Source: Siphonodentalium dalli
Lineage: Eukaryota; Mollusca; Scaphopoda; Gadilida; Siphonodentaliidae
Length of the DNA: 64,000 nt
Direction of reading: 5' to 3'
Assembly: GCA_032622095.1 (NCBI GenBank)
Contig: CP136066.1
Span: forward strand, 144,549,559-144,613,558
Part shown: positions 1 to 11,669 of the stretch, piece after piece
Position numbering within the stretch: position 1 is the first letter of the stretch
Layout: each line of letters starts with the position of its first letter
Notes under the pieces: generated by a model
What the model was told of the DNA's origin: nothing
The model's input: the letters and a program-made list of their open reading frames with translations, nothing else
The model's database searches: none
Program-made: the position numbers and the translations under genes

Positions 1-775
1 ACTGCGTTCTCTTTCTTCTGTAGAACAGGATGAGTTGTTTTTTCTTGGCGTTGAGATTGATTCCCCATATTGAGCACACAATTGACACTTTGTGGAATAT
101 AGCGGTATAGTTTCGTATATTCGTATCATAGCTATATAAAAACTGTTTCAATGCTCGAATCGCTGAATATCCAACGAAACAGCAGGGTACGTGTTTCGCC
201 ATGTAATTCAATCCATGAACTAATTTAGAAGAAACTGCACGAAAAGAACTTTGTTTCGACATTACATGCTTTGAAGTAAGATATCCTGTTTTCTGTGATC
301 AAATCTATGGATACGTTCCATGTAGTTACTCGTAACAGCAACATAACAACCTCATGTTAACCGCGTCAATAAAAGAAAAACAGCGTTCCGGTTGACTCGG
401 TTACGCGATTCCTAGCTGGCAGCGCGGTAACGTATTGTATACGCGTTGTCAACGACACAGTGCTCCATTAAAATGTGTTCACTCTTCAGCGACTGATATT
501 GTGAATCGAAAACTAAAGTTAGCAACTCTCGGTCAATCAGAATGCCTGTTTCATCGACAAATATTCGACTTGAATTACAATTACTTTCAATATGCACGTT
601 ACCCTCTATGTCCGTTAGCGGGTGTATACAGTAGCTGTCTTTTATATGAGTGGATACTTTAGATCTTTGGCGATGACATGATAAATATTAACTGCAAAGG
701 ATGTTTAAATAAAAGATCAAAGACCCGACGTCCCCGAAACGAGATGGCTTTTTTTGGGATGTTGACCTACTTAGA
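1..775. other. No recognised gene
   Basis: AT-rich sequence with no feature I can support. The first 57 bases can be read as an open frame ending QDELFFLGVEIDSPY then a stop, too short to assign. Confidence 0.4.
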
Positions 776-1325
776 ATAAGCGACCTGCCAATCTCGACCG
801 GAAGCGGAGACATTTTGATATGACGTATTTGACCCCGCAAGCTTTTTCAGCGTCGTTATATATCTTGTTTCGATTCGCGATGCCTGCGTTTCTGTTAGAT
901 CGTATTTGTCCCTGTGAGCACAATGGTCCCTGCGTATTGACAATAATTTGGTACTTATATTAAAACTGAATCTATAGTACAAGGGGGGGGGGGGTTTAGA
1001 CAGGAACATAATAATAATATAATCATAAATAATTATGTTGAGATGCCTTTGTATATTTCAAGCCTACATAGGGTAGTAAAATGTACGATTGTCTGTTTCC
1101 AAAGCATGTGCTGAATATATTTCTCTCTCTTATAGAATATAGGAATGGTCAACAACTATTAGACCATGTCGTTAATTTCTACTCTGGCTACGCACGTAGA
1201 GATTATATTCCACCCGTTTAAAATATGGGAACTTTGTTATGTTCTGACGGGGAACTTCATAGCATTCAACAAACGAAGCAGGGAATATATTTCTTTGTAG
1301 GTATACATGTTCCTTAAAGTGGATA
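776..1325 (+). repeat. Left outer arm of a large interrupted palindrome
   Basis: This block is repeated in inverted orientation at 4846-5373. Shared landmarks: GCGACCTGCCAATCTCGACC, TTTCTGTTAGATC, AAAGCATGTGCTGAATATAT and AATATGGGAACTTTGTTATG. Small indels, including a poly-G run at 981, separate the arms. Confidence 0.8.
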
Positions 1326-2584
1326 TCATATAATTTTTTTCAGTTATCACCTTGGGAATCGATTACTCTTGGTTTGGTATAGAATTACTTCCCCTCGTCG
1401 AGTTATGTTACATACATGCGCACACGTTTGTTTAAGGCCGGCTCCGGCTCCAGTCCAATTAAAAGGTGTAAGCGGTGTGTTATCTTGCGTTTTCTCCATT
1501 GCTTCTCATTCTCATTATATATGAATGAAATTTTCAATGTATGGATGTATGGGATGGAAGATTATATATATTAAATCAGGCTGAATCGGGATAAAATTCA
1601 TTTTTGACCAGCTGTTTGGACATTTGGTATGATGTTTTCAGTCTTGTTGAACTTTGAACTTCCTACTGGTCACTGTTGATTTCTAAAGGTATCTAGGTAG
1701 GATCTGAGTCGATAGTGATTACATATGGGTGAGGGAACGGAACAGTATAATATAACAGAACAGTCCTGGAAAAGCTTGGTAAAGTCATTTGAAATGAGAG
1801 TTTGGGGGCGGGAGAAATAGTTTTTTTTGCACGAAGGGGAGGGGTGGTGGGTACCCATAGTGCTGCAAAAAAAAAAAACAGCCCTGTGTCTGCAAATTGT
1901 TTCCAGACCCCCCCCCCAGTTATCACGGATATTAAAACTTTGTCAACAGGTATCTCTGTCCTTGACATGACGGGTTCTCCGAAGATGAATGTGTTTTCGC
2001 TAACCGAATGAGAAACATTTGCGAAACATTTGCGACACAGATCCGTTTACCTGACAGGCGACATGATGATTTATGCCAAACTCATGGCCCCGCACCTCCG
2101 GGTTCCGTCTGATTGGGACTGCACATCCGGACTCCATATAATGCAGAAAGATAACACGTAGTCAGTGAGCCATTTATCAAAAAGACGCTTTGTTTTCGAT
2201 TTCGTTGCACCCCACCCCCACCGTTTTCATTTATATAATTACATCATAATGCCTGGCCCGCGTCTTACGTCGGTCACAGTGACAATAATATCCGGTTATA
2301 AAGTGTGTTCAAACTCCAAAGGTTGAGTCGGTTCGAGACAGGAATGTGGGAGGGGAGGGCACAATTACCAAAATTGATAAAAACTAATTTTTAGAGCCGA
2401 TTTCCACCAAATTAATATATTCTTACCCATGGTACTGATGTCGGTTTATCTTTCCGAATAGAACAGTATACATCGCCATAACTTATGCGCACATATATTA
2501 AAATAAACAGTTAAAACTAACATGCTTCTCTGATAATCTGTTCAATTTCCGTGACGTAAAAACACCACAAATCTATTTCACGGT
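1326..2584. other. 1.25-kb segment interrupting the left palindrome arm
   Basis: Present between the two left arms but absent between the right arms. It contains short homopolymers (poly-A near 1866, poly-C near 1910). No TIRs or coding frame were recognised. Confidence 0.5.
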
Positions 2585-2955
2585 AGGGGCCGTGGTACCA
2601 ATTCCAGATTGCAAGATTTTTTGCCACGTTTGTGAGTCGATATCGCAATTACCGGGAAGAAATTCCACGACTGTAATGGATGCAAATCAGACTTGGCTCA
2701 ACAAATTGACCCATTTCCATGCATGCAATCGTGAGCTGGGACCTACACTTACTGTGGAATATCCTTCAATATCGGTACATAATTATTACCGAGGAACAGG
2801 TATTACCTAAGAAATATATTATAGCTTCAATGTTTTTGTCAATGTTATAAACTTCCCTGTCAGAACATGAACGTGATTTGAACTGGTGAATTATGATCTC
2901 TATATTATACGGACGTAGTCAGAGTAGAGATTCATGACATGCAATGATCTAGCCA
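2585..2955 (+). repeat. Left inner arm of the palindrome
   Basis: It shares CATGCATGCAATC, GGGACCTACACTTACTGTGG and CGGTACATAATTATTACCGA with the inverted block 4543-4830. The end carries AGAGTAGAGATTCATGACAT, a terminal motif also seen at 1185, 4545, 4980, 5425, 18650 and 23370. Confidence 0.75.
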
Positions 2956-3392
2956 AATATATAACCGCCCTGGCAAGAGGAGGGGGGGGGGTCTGCATAT
3001 CGTATATAGGCTCTTATATACATGAATATATATACGTATCATTTAGAGCACATTTAACTGCACGTCTGGGGTCTATATATGGTCTGAGGATCTAATAGCG
3101 GTACAAATGCAGGCATTATGGCAAATATAACTCGAAATTGCCACTGGAATTCACATCAGATCCATTCCTTGGGTGTGAAATAATATTGTATGCATGTGCG
3201 TATTGTGTAGCAAGGTGGTGACTGATTGGAGGTCCAGAGCCAGTCAGTATGCGGCTAGAAACTATGGTTTGATGTATGGAAGGACCAGTTGGCACTACAT
3301 GGATTAAACCCCATGTTTACATTTTGCATTATAATTATACTCCGTTTGTGCATAGTACGCCTGTCGCTCACACGGGGCTAATAGTTTTACGG

Positions 3393-3722
3393 GGCTGAAG
3401 AGGTCACTCTCACCACAAAAGATGCTGAATGGTACACAGGGTTTGTAAATGTGCTGAAGGGTACACAAGGGTACATAGAGTTTCTGGTCGGCACTAACAC
3501 CGTTCGTTAAACTGTGTTTCTGAATGTCTGGCGGCCATCATCAGTTTGTTTTCAATTGATTTCATTGGAACGTAAACAATTATTCTCTAACAGAACTCAT
3601 GACAGTCACGAAAACTAAACGTCATTCAGAACGAGATTTAAAAACCTGTATACGCTTCAGCACATTTTCAAAACATGTGTACCCTTCAGCACTGTTTGTG
3701 TGTGAGAGTTCCCCTTTCAGCC
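3393..3722. mobile_element. MITE with GGCTGAA termini, copy 1
   Basis: It begins GGCTGAAGAGGTCACTCTC and ends GAGAGTTCCCCTTTCAGCC. Subterminal GTGCTGAAGGGTACACA motifs are repeated within each arm. It lies in the loop of the 0.8-5.4 kb palindrome. A second copy is at 11375-11669. Confidence 0.7.
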
Positions 3723-4369
3723 ATATTATGCCAATGAGGTTCCATGACAATGATAACTGAGTCAGGCCATGACTTTATTATTAATTAAAAAAATTATATC
3801 GCCAGTTAAAAAAAATATATAAAAACAAGTTAGGTAACTTTATTGAATATAGACGTATAAATTCGACCCCATATTTCGCCGCCACGTAAAACTTACTCAA
3901 AAATACCTTCACTCATTCTGACTCATGTTTGAATTTTCCATCTGCCCGAAAATCTTCCCATGAATGCTGCCTACGATATCGAGTTTCAATGAGGTAAAAT
4001 CTCAAATAATCCCGAAACAGGTTCGACACATTGTCAGGAGCATCGTGCACACCGCACATGACCTAACTGTAATCTTACTATTATAAGTGGGGTATAAAAT
4101 ATAATATTTTTTTTGTGTAATCATTGAGTCCAATGACTGACAACAACATACATAGACACGATAATCCCGACATAATATTGCTTTAGTCATGTATAAGGGT
4201 TATCCCGTGTTATTAACAGTGGCAGTACACTAACGAAATAACACAAACATGTATGTATATAGGCAAACCCACTTTATCAAATGATATAGCAAGCACACAC
4301 TTGGCAACTTCGAGTTATGTTTGCCAGAATACTTGCATTTATACCGCTATTGGAACCTCTGACCATATA
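3723..4369. other. Palindrome loop, nothing recognised
   Basis: AT-rich, with no frame or repeat I can support. Confidence 0.4.
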
Positions 4370-4542
4370 TAGACCCCGACCCACATGGAGTTAAATGTGC
4401 TCTAAATGATATAGATATGAGTCTATATAAGATTAATAAAGGACATCGTGAGTAAATTTCAGTGTAGGAAACAATTTGCATTACTCATTTTCCGGCCCCG
4501 ACACACCCATATTCACCCAACCCCACCTTGAGTCTGGTAAAA

Positions 4543-4830
4543 TGCATGCCATGAATCTCTACTCTGATTATGTCCGTATAGAGAAATAATGGGAACGTGT
4601 TCATGTTTTGACAGGAAATTTATAACATTGACACAAACATTGCAGCTATAATATACTTCTTGAGTAATACCTGTTCCTCGGTAATAATTATGTACCGATA
4701 TTTAAGGATATTCCACAGTAAGTGTAGGTCCCTGCTCGAGATTGCATGCATGAACTATGTCAAATTGCCAAATCTGATTTGCATCCCTCACAGTCGTGGA
4801 ATTTCTTCCCGGTACCATGGCCCCTACTGT
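4543..4830 (-). repeat. Right inner arm of the palindrome
   Basis: Inverted partner of 2585-2955. A further inverted match brings 3015-3075 and 4370-4435 together (GAGCACATTTAACT and its complement), so the fold continues towards the centre. Confidence 0.75.
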
Positions 4831-4845
4831 GAAATAGATTATTAA

Positions 4846-5373
4846 GGAACATGTACACTAACAAAGAAATACATTCCATGCTTCGTTTGTTGAATGCTAT
4901 GAAGTTCCCCGTCAGAACATAACAAAGTTCCCATATTTTAAACGGGTGGAATATAATCTTTACGTGCGTGGCCAGAGTAGAAATTAACGACATGGTCTAA
5001 TAGTTGTCGACCATTCCTATATTCTATAAGAGAGAGATAAATATATTCAGCACATGCTTTGGAAACAGACAATCGTACATTTTACTACCGTATATAGGCT
5101 TGAAATACAAAGGCATCGCAACATAATTAGTTATTAATATATTATTATTATGTTCCTGTCTAACCCCCGCTTGTACTATAGATGCAATTTTAAAATAACC
5201 ACCAAATTATTGTCAACAATCAGGGACCATTGTTCTCACAGGGACAAATAAGATCTAACAGAAACGCAGGCACCGCGAATCGAAATAATATAACGACGCT
5301 GGAAAAGCTTGCGGGGACAAATACGTCATATCAAAATGGCGCCGCTTCCGGTCGAGATTGGCAGGTCGCTTAT
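4846..5373 (-). repeat. Right outer arm of the interrupted palindrome
   Basis: Inverted partner of 776-1325, collinear over more than 500 bp. It sits directly against 4543-4830, the partner of 2585-2955, which shows that the left arm was split by roughly 1.25 kb after the palindrome formed, or that the right arm lost that stretch. Confidence 0.8.
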
Positions 5374-5654
5374 GATATCAAATTCTGGCAAAAAATATGA
5401 CCCCATTTGACGTAGATCATGTCATGAATCTCTACTATGGCTAACGCCCGTAGAGATCATATTCCACCCGTACAAATCCTGATAACTTTTTGATGTTCTG
5501 ACCCGATATAGACAGGGAACTTTATAACATTGAACAAACAAGGCAGGGCATATATTTTTGTTTTAATAGTTCTTTCTCAATAATCTACTTCACATGTATT
5601 AGGGGTGGTCCAGTTTTAGAAATTTGGAGTTGGGACCTATATTTACAGTGAATT

Positions 5655-6725
5655 GCATTATTATCACACGAATCTGATTACCTTTCATGTGCATGCATCA
5701 CACACGAATCTGATTACATTTCCTGTGCGTGCATCACATACGAATCTAATTACCTTTCACGGACGTACATCACACACGAATCCGATCACCTTTCCTGACC
5801 GTGCATCACACACGAATCTGATTACCTTTCATGGGCGTCCACCACACACGAATCTGATTACCTTTCCAGATCGTGCATCACATCCTAATCGGATTATCTT
5901 TCATGTGCGTGCATCACATACGAATCCGATTACCTTTCATGGACGTGCATCACACACGAATCCGATTACCATTCCTGACCGTGCATCACACACGAATCTG
6001 ATTACCTTTCCTGTACATGCATCACACACGAATCTCATTACCTTTCATGGACGTGCATCACACACGAATCCGATTACCATTCCTGACCGTGCATCACACA
6101 CGAATCTGATTACCTTGCATGTACGTGCATCACATACGAATCTAATTACCTTTCATGGACGTGCATCCACGCGAATCCGATTACCATTCCTGGCCGTGCA
6201 TCACACACGAATCTGATTACCTTTCCTGAGCTTGCATCACACACGAATCTGATTACCTTTCCTGAGCATGCACCACACACGAATCTGATTACCTTTCCTG
6301 AGCATGCATCACACACGAATCTGATTACCTTTCATGGGCGTGCATCACACAGGAATCTCATAACTTTCCTGAGCGTGCATCGCACACGAATCTCATTACC
6401 TTTCCAGTGCGTGCATTACACACGGATCTGATTACCTTTCCTGAGCGTGCATCACACACGAATCTGATTAACTTTCCTGAGCGTGCATCACACACGAATC
6501 TGATTAACTTTCCTGAGCGTGCATCACACACAAATCTCATTATTTCCTGACCGTGCAACACACACAAATCTGATTAACTTTCCTGAGCGTGCATCACACA
6601 CAAATCTGATTAACTTTCCTGAGCGTGCATCACACACAAATCTGATTAACTTTCCTGTGCGTGCATCACACACGAGCCTGATTACCTTTCATGGACGTGC
6701 ATTACACAGGAATCTGATTACTCCT
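5655..6725. repeat. 36-bp minisatellite, about 29 copies
   Basis: The unit resembles GCATCACACACGAATCTGAT followed by TACCTTTCCTGAGCGT. The period is 36 bp, a multiple of three, so long frames open on both strands: 187 codons at 5653-6216 (plus), 69 codons at 6358-6567 (minus) and 78 codons at 6519-6755 (plus). The plus-strand reading repeats ASHTNLITFPDR every 12 residues. There is no signal peptide, flanking exon or start context to argue for translation. Units vary most at the CTGACC/CATGGA/CTGAGC position, as in a minisatellite. Confidence 0.9.
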
Positions 6726-6744
6726 ATACTGATTCACTTTAGGT

Positions 6745-6806
6745 CTGCCTTCTGAGCCCGCGACTTACCAACTGAGCCCGCGCCTTACCAACTGAGCCAC
6801 CGCCCC
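6745..6806 (-). repeat. tRNA-like A-box head, duplicated
   Basis: The minus strand reads GGGGCGGTGGCTCAGTTGG, then TAAGGCGCGGGCTCAGTTGG, TAAG. It matches the pol III A-box consensus TGGCTCAGTTGG and includes an apparent roughly 20-bp tandem copy. No B-box (GGTTCGANTCC) follows; the minisatellite begins instead. Probably the truncated head of a tRNA-derived SINE. Confidence 0.45.
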
Positions 6807-7671
6807 TTGACGAGTGACAAGGAAATCGTGTCAGTCTCCTTGACACACGTTGATCGGCGGTGGTACGACTCTGGTGCGACTCTGCCGTGGCTTGCAAATT
6901 ACATCAACATAATGATATCGATGATGGCCGCATAAAATTCGAAGTTCGAACTCATTGAGAACTGGCTTCTGCGGTAACATCAAAGCTAATCAGCTGAGCG
7001 TCGTAAAAGCAATTTCTTTAGAAACACTTTGGTTATGATTGAAATTCAGGAGAAATATATATCTATTCCGACAAACAAAATTAGAGCTTGATTTTGAAAG
7101 TGCTGAGATTGTAACAAAATTGGATTGTGTTTACTGTATATAAGTCAGCGCGTGTAAGGATACGTCCGTGTACTGTTTGTGTGGCAAATTTTGCAGGCAA
7201 ATTAGTCATATTTAAGGAACGGATATTGGATTTGTTGTGCAAGTTTACTTACATTTTGTGTGGAACGCGAAGCATGTTACTTTTGACTCTACAAAACTAA
7301 CACTCATTTCTTATGTATGAACTGAATTAACATGACAAAAGCATGAATCGTCAAACTGACATAATTTATGTGTTTAGTCGAAATACAAAATATCTCGGCA
7401 GTGCAGGGCAGTGAGAGTTTAAACAACGTATACTAGTAATTGCAGACTAATTTCGAGAAAATGTCAGTTGCATAATAACTTATGGAATTACATAAATGTC
7501 ACTGCGTGTGTGGTAACTAGTAAACAGTGACGTATGTGCATTTTATAAGTAGTTTTTAGTTCACAGCTTGACACATTACAGCACTCAAAGACGAGTTCGT
7601 GCAAGTGATTTCCCCACTGAATAGAACGGATGTTGTTGTGTTGTGTTGTATCAAATGTATGTTGTGTCAAA
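6807..7671. other. No recognised gene
   Basis: Apparently unique AT-rich sequence between the tRNA-like head and the CT microsatellite. Confidence 0.4.
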
Positions 7672-7672
7672 C

Positions 7673-7754
<82 letters not shown>

Positions 7755-7759
7755 GCTCG

Positions 7760-7801
<42 letters not shown>
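7672..7801. repeat. (CT)n microsatellite, about 130 bp
   Basis: An almost pure CT tract with a few A and G interruptions in the middle (CTCGCTCGCTCTCGCT). Open frames of alternating Ser-Leu or Arg-Glu across it are artefacts. Confidence 0.95.
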
Positions 7802-7803
<2 letters not shown>

Positions 7804-8032
7804 TCCTAAACATGTAATAACATTCCAATCAAACAGAACTATATATCCCGTCTGCTTTACCTGATATTTCTGTCACATGAGGTAACATTTGTTCCATGAG
7901 GAGAGGACTTTAAAAATGCATTTTGGTTTTTGTCCAACCCTCTTCCTAAATCTCTATGTATCTACATGTGTATTGTGTTTGTGTGATATGTTTGAGTTTT
8001 TGAAATAAATATTGTTTACACCAAAGACGAAT
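7802..8032. other. Spacer, nothing recognised
   Basis: Sequence between the CT tract and the MITE array, with no supported feature. Confidence 0.4.
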
Positions 8033-9135
8033 TGCCTGTAAAATTGCCAGGGAATCTTGCGAGCGTGTGAACAATTATACGCTATATACGGTTACGTTCA
8101 TACACCATGGCATGTTTGCGCGATATGGTTTGCAGGCATTTCGTCGCAGAAAACGATATGGTACCAGAATATGAACGGAAACAAGCATGTAAATTCATCT
8201 GTACCACAGCTAACTACGTGCGTAGTAAAATATCTGTAGTACCACATGTAGCGATGCTATCGGAATTTGCCTGTAAATAGCAGCATGCAATTATCTCGCA
8301 AGAATCGATCATATACAGGTATTTGAAGGCAAATGCCAGTAGCACTGTTACAAGTGGAACTACAGAAATATTACTACTCACGTCGTTCGCTTTGGTAATG
8401 ATGCATGTTATATGCACGTTTCCGTTCATATTATGGCTTTCTATGACGAAATGCATGCAAAACCATACCGTGCAAACTTGCCCATATGGCGCAAGAACGA
8501 CAACATATATAAAATGCATTTGAACCACAGCTGACTCCGTGAGAGGTAAAACATCTCTTGTAGCGATGCTACTGAAATGTGCCTTTAAATTGCATGCAAT
8601 TATCTCGCAAGAATCAATCATAATTTGAAGGTAAATGTCAGTACCACCGTTACATATATGGAACTACAAATTTGACTTGTCATGACGTTATCTTTGGTAA
8701 AGATCTTTTTCTAGGCATGTTTCTGTTCATATTCTGGCACCATATATGTTTTATTTATCCGAAATGCCTGCAAAACATACCACGAAATTTGCGAGTGTAT
8801 GAAAATACCAGTAGGGTTCGTTCATACACTCGAAAATTTGCCAGCCAGTCTTTTGCAGGCATTTCGGCACAGAAAGATACAATGTTCCAGAAACCGAATG
8901 CTAAAATGCTTATAAAATGAATCTGTAATCACAGCCAACTACATGCGAAGTAAAGCTATGTAGTTACAATATTATAGCGATGCTATCGAAATTTACTTGT
9001 AAATAACATGCAATTATCTGGCAAGAATCGATCATGAATGTTTTTTAAGGCAATTGTTAGTAGCACCGTTACACTTGAAACTACCTACATTTTACTTCTC
9101 GTGACGTTAGCGTTGGTAAATATGCATTTTATATT
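8033..9135. mobile_element. Cluster of about three copies of one fold-back MITE
   Basis: The internal motif CAATTATCTCGCAAGAATC occurs near 8287, 8595 and (with one change) 9008. TIR-like ends with TTTGCAGGCATTTCGTCGC and ATGCCTGCAAAACATACC flank them. Copies run about 8089-8490, 8515-8806 and 8815-9133; the second lacks its left TIR. A complete 422-bp member is at 22438-22859. Confidence 0.7.
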
Positions 9136-9245
9136 GATTTAAACATATTTTTATTAGTAATTATGCATAAATAATACATTACATATAAGGGATTGGAGGA
9201 CAAGTTCTGTGAAACTTAGATGGACCTCCGCTCCCTACAGATCAT
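9136..9245. repeat. Dispersed repeat, copy 1
   Basis: TTTAAACATATTTTTATTAG and GGGATTGGAGGACAAG are shared, same orientation, with 17888-17985. Unclassified; it could be a retroelement 3' end. Confidence 0.45.
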
Positions 9246-9360
9246 ACATGAAACATAAATATAACAATTTATTTTGGATTTATATCAGGTTTTGGTGGGG
9301 CGGGTGGAATATATATATTTTGAGTGCGTGAGTATATAAACGGATATATTACATGGGGTG

Positions 9361-9960
9361 TTAAAGGGGTACTGTACCCAAGATGCTGTTGTTGGTTTCT
9401 ATAATCCCCGAGTCGGAGAATAAGGTAACAACTTTTCCATTTTTTGAAAGTCTGTTGAGTACGAAGTATTGTTACGGATGGCAAATTTACCGGAATGCAA
9501 AAATACAAATTGTCGTTGTCGAGTAATTTTTGTACAGTTTTCAACCAAATGAATCAAATAAACATTATATTATATGCTTAGTAGTCCCATATACTCATTT
9601 AAGTTAGTGTATGGTCACTAGTCAATGAGTGGCTTGGGTTTTCTCCCCGTATAAGCATAATGTTTCAAACGATCGTGTGTGCAATTGTTTTATTAATCCA
9701 GTATCCCTCAATTATAATTTGATTACGTTTTGTACACGGAAATTCCAATTTTAAGAGACGCCATTTTATGGCTGGAGCCATAAAATCAATTTATATTAAA
9801 TTATTAACTTTTAAATTATTAAATTTTAAGATAGCCTATTAACCTGAGCGTTTACAGAATACATCTTCGACTCAAATTACTTATATTTCTATATAGTATC
9901 GATAATAGATCGTTGTTATCACCGGGAATTTATTGAAAATGGCGTACAGTACCCCTTTAA
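9361..9960. mobile_element. TTAA-bounded 600-bp element
   Basis: It starts TTAAAGGGGTACTGTAC and ends GTACAGTACCCCTTTAA, a 17-bp perfect TIR including TTAA. Target TTAA suggests piggyBac-type mobilisation. No coding frame. Confidence 0.75.
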
Positions 9961-10364
9961 CTATTATAAATCGGTGGTGTGGTGGGGGTAACGAGTATAA
10001 TTATACACACATATGACTAGTATGACAACTGGCAGCATATATATGTATATGGTGGGGGGAAGCGTTAGTTGGTGTGTTTGGGAAATAGAAAGGGGTCGTT
10101 TGAGTAAGTAACAGAAAAGGGTATTGGGGCAGCAAATACATTTATGGTAAAGAGTTCCGATTTTGTGAGTTTACAGGAGCTCATTCGTTGCACGTCGCAA
10201 ATCGTCCGGAAGATTTTAGGAATTTAAAGATGTATCTGTTAGAATGCAATTTTCGTTGGCGGATAAAGTTAGATCTCCTTTTAGAAGCGCTTCATAGGAC
10301 GCGATTCATTTTATATGCATGTTGCCCAGTGTTGCGTCCATATTCATGGCGCCGTAGGTTTTTC
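9961..10364. other. No recognised gene
   Basis: Sequence between two repeats with no supported feature. Confidence 0.4.
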
Positions 10365-10437
10365 TATAAGAGAACATGCCTGCAAAAAATGCCGTGCAAA
10401 CCAGTGTGCAAACTTGCCATTGCATAAAGGTACCCTT
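10365..10437 (+). mobile_element. Solo end of the 8.0/22.4-kb MITE family
   Basis: CCGTGCAAACCAGTG, GTGCAAACTTGCC and AAAGGTACCCTTA match the right terminus of 22438-22859. No left end is nearby. Confidence 0.6.
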
Positions 10438-10754
10438 AATCAATGTGCCATATATATGATATCGAGAAGAGATTATCTTATGACATCTGACGTTTCATGG
10501 AGATGAAGATGGGTGGCTGAGGCACTAAACTTATATATAGTAGTCTGTGACAAGAAACACACCCACACAGGCATCAATATAGATCTCTATAAAGATGCTC
10601 AGCGACCTTCTAGGTATATTCGTTACGTGACTATTGTTTGGTTCTTTTGAGGCTGCAATTTCTATAAAACTCGTCTTGAAGGCACATTTGCGCCGTTGTC
10701 CCCAGGAAAACACGCGATAAACATCTGGTTTTAGAAATCTTTCAACTGAAGTGT

Positions 10755-11258
10755 TTAAAGGCACGTGAGGCCTTAGTTGTCGAAAATATTCATATTTGTT
10801 CTAATCACCGTAAACAGAAAAACATTAAAACGCATACAGTTTCGTTCATATATACCATGACCATCACGTAAACAGCATGTTATCATAAAGACCTACTATA
10901 TTTTACCTAAGCAAGAGCCTGATTGTGTTACAGAAGACAGCACAATGCTTCTGGCTAATCGCAACACAAATGGCATAAACGCTCTTTATTAGTTCCATAT
11001 CAGGAATTCACCAACAAAGAACGCTCTTTATGTTTACCATCATAATATAAAACAAACACCAGAAAAGTAACTTTCTATGCTTTTGTTTACATAACAATGG
11101 TCAAACATTTGACAATAACATACTGTTTATGCGATATTTCTTATTTATAGACGGACAAAGTCTGTCTACATTTTGATGTTCTTTCTGTTTGTGGCGGTTT
11201 TTGACGGGTGGAAATATTTTCACAGGATACCCACCGCCAAGGCCAACCGTACCTTTAA
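10755..11258. mobile_element. TTAA fold-back MITE (TTAAAGGCAYG family) with cassette
   Basis: A 504-bp element with ends TTAAAGGCACGTGAGGCC and GGCCAACCGTACCTTTAA. It is about 124 bp longer than the 380-bp copies at 38050 and 57780. The extra sequence includes two AACGCTCTTTAT motifs at 10978 and 11020, exactly 42 bp apart. Confidence 0.75.
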
Positions 11259-11374
11259 ATCATGTAGTTATATTCAAAGAATAGCCACATATTTTTTCTC
11301 AATTTGTGGAAATATAATTTGAAAGAACGAAGTATTTGTTAGTGACAAAGCATCACATTTATTAGTCTCATTGG

Positions 11375-11669
11375 CGCTGAAAAAAAAGTGCTGACGGGTA
11401 CACAGGTTTTGAAAATGTGCTGAACGGTACACACTAATGCAGTTACTTTAACTGTGTTCCTGGAAATCTGGTACCCATCAGCATTTCGTTTTAAGTTCAT
11501 TTTAATTTTCATTGGAACATATACAATATTATTCTCTTAGAGAAATCATGGTAGACTTGAAAACTAAAAGTCATTTAGAACGAGATTTAAAAACCTGTGT
11601 ACCCTTCAGAACATTTTCAAAACTGTGCACCCTTCAGCACTTTTTTTGGTGAGAGTGACCCCTTCAGCC
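11375..11669. mobile_element. MITE with GGCTGAA termini, copy 2
   Basis: It shares GGTACACAGG, GAACGAGATTTAAAAACCTG and GTGAGAGTGACCCCTTCAG with 3393-3722. The left terminus has decayed into an A-run. Confidence 0.7.

Noticed and set aside
1-57. Short frame ending QDELFFLGVEIDSPY at the window edge, possibly a retroelement polyprotein fragment or an exon after TTCTTCTGTAG.
   Set aside because: Nineteen or so codons at a window edge, with no catalytic motif; cannot be assigned.
5653-6216. 187-codon plus-strand frame as a secreted repeat protein.
   Set aside because: It is wholly made of the 36-bp minisatellite; no signal peptide, exon boundaries or non-repeat part.
5655-6725. CRISPR-like array because of regular short repeats.
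   Set aside because: Units are contiguous without unique spacers and the DNA is animal nuclear sequence.
7488-7864. Arg-Glu and Ser-Leu repeat frames.
   Set aside because: Artefacts of the CT microsatellite.
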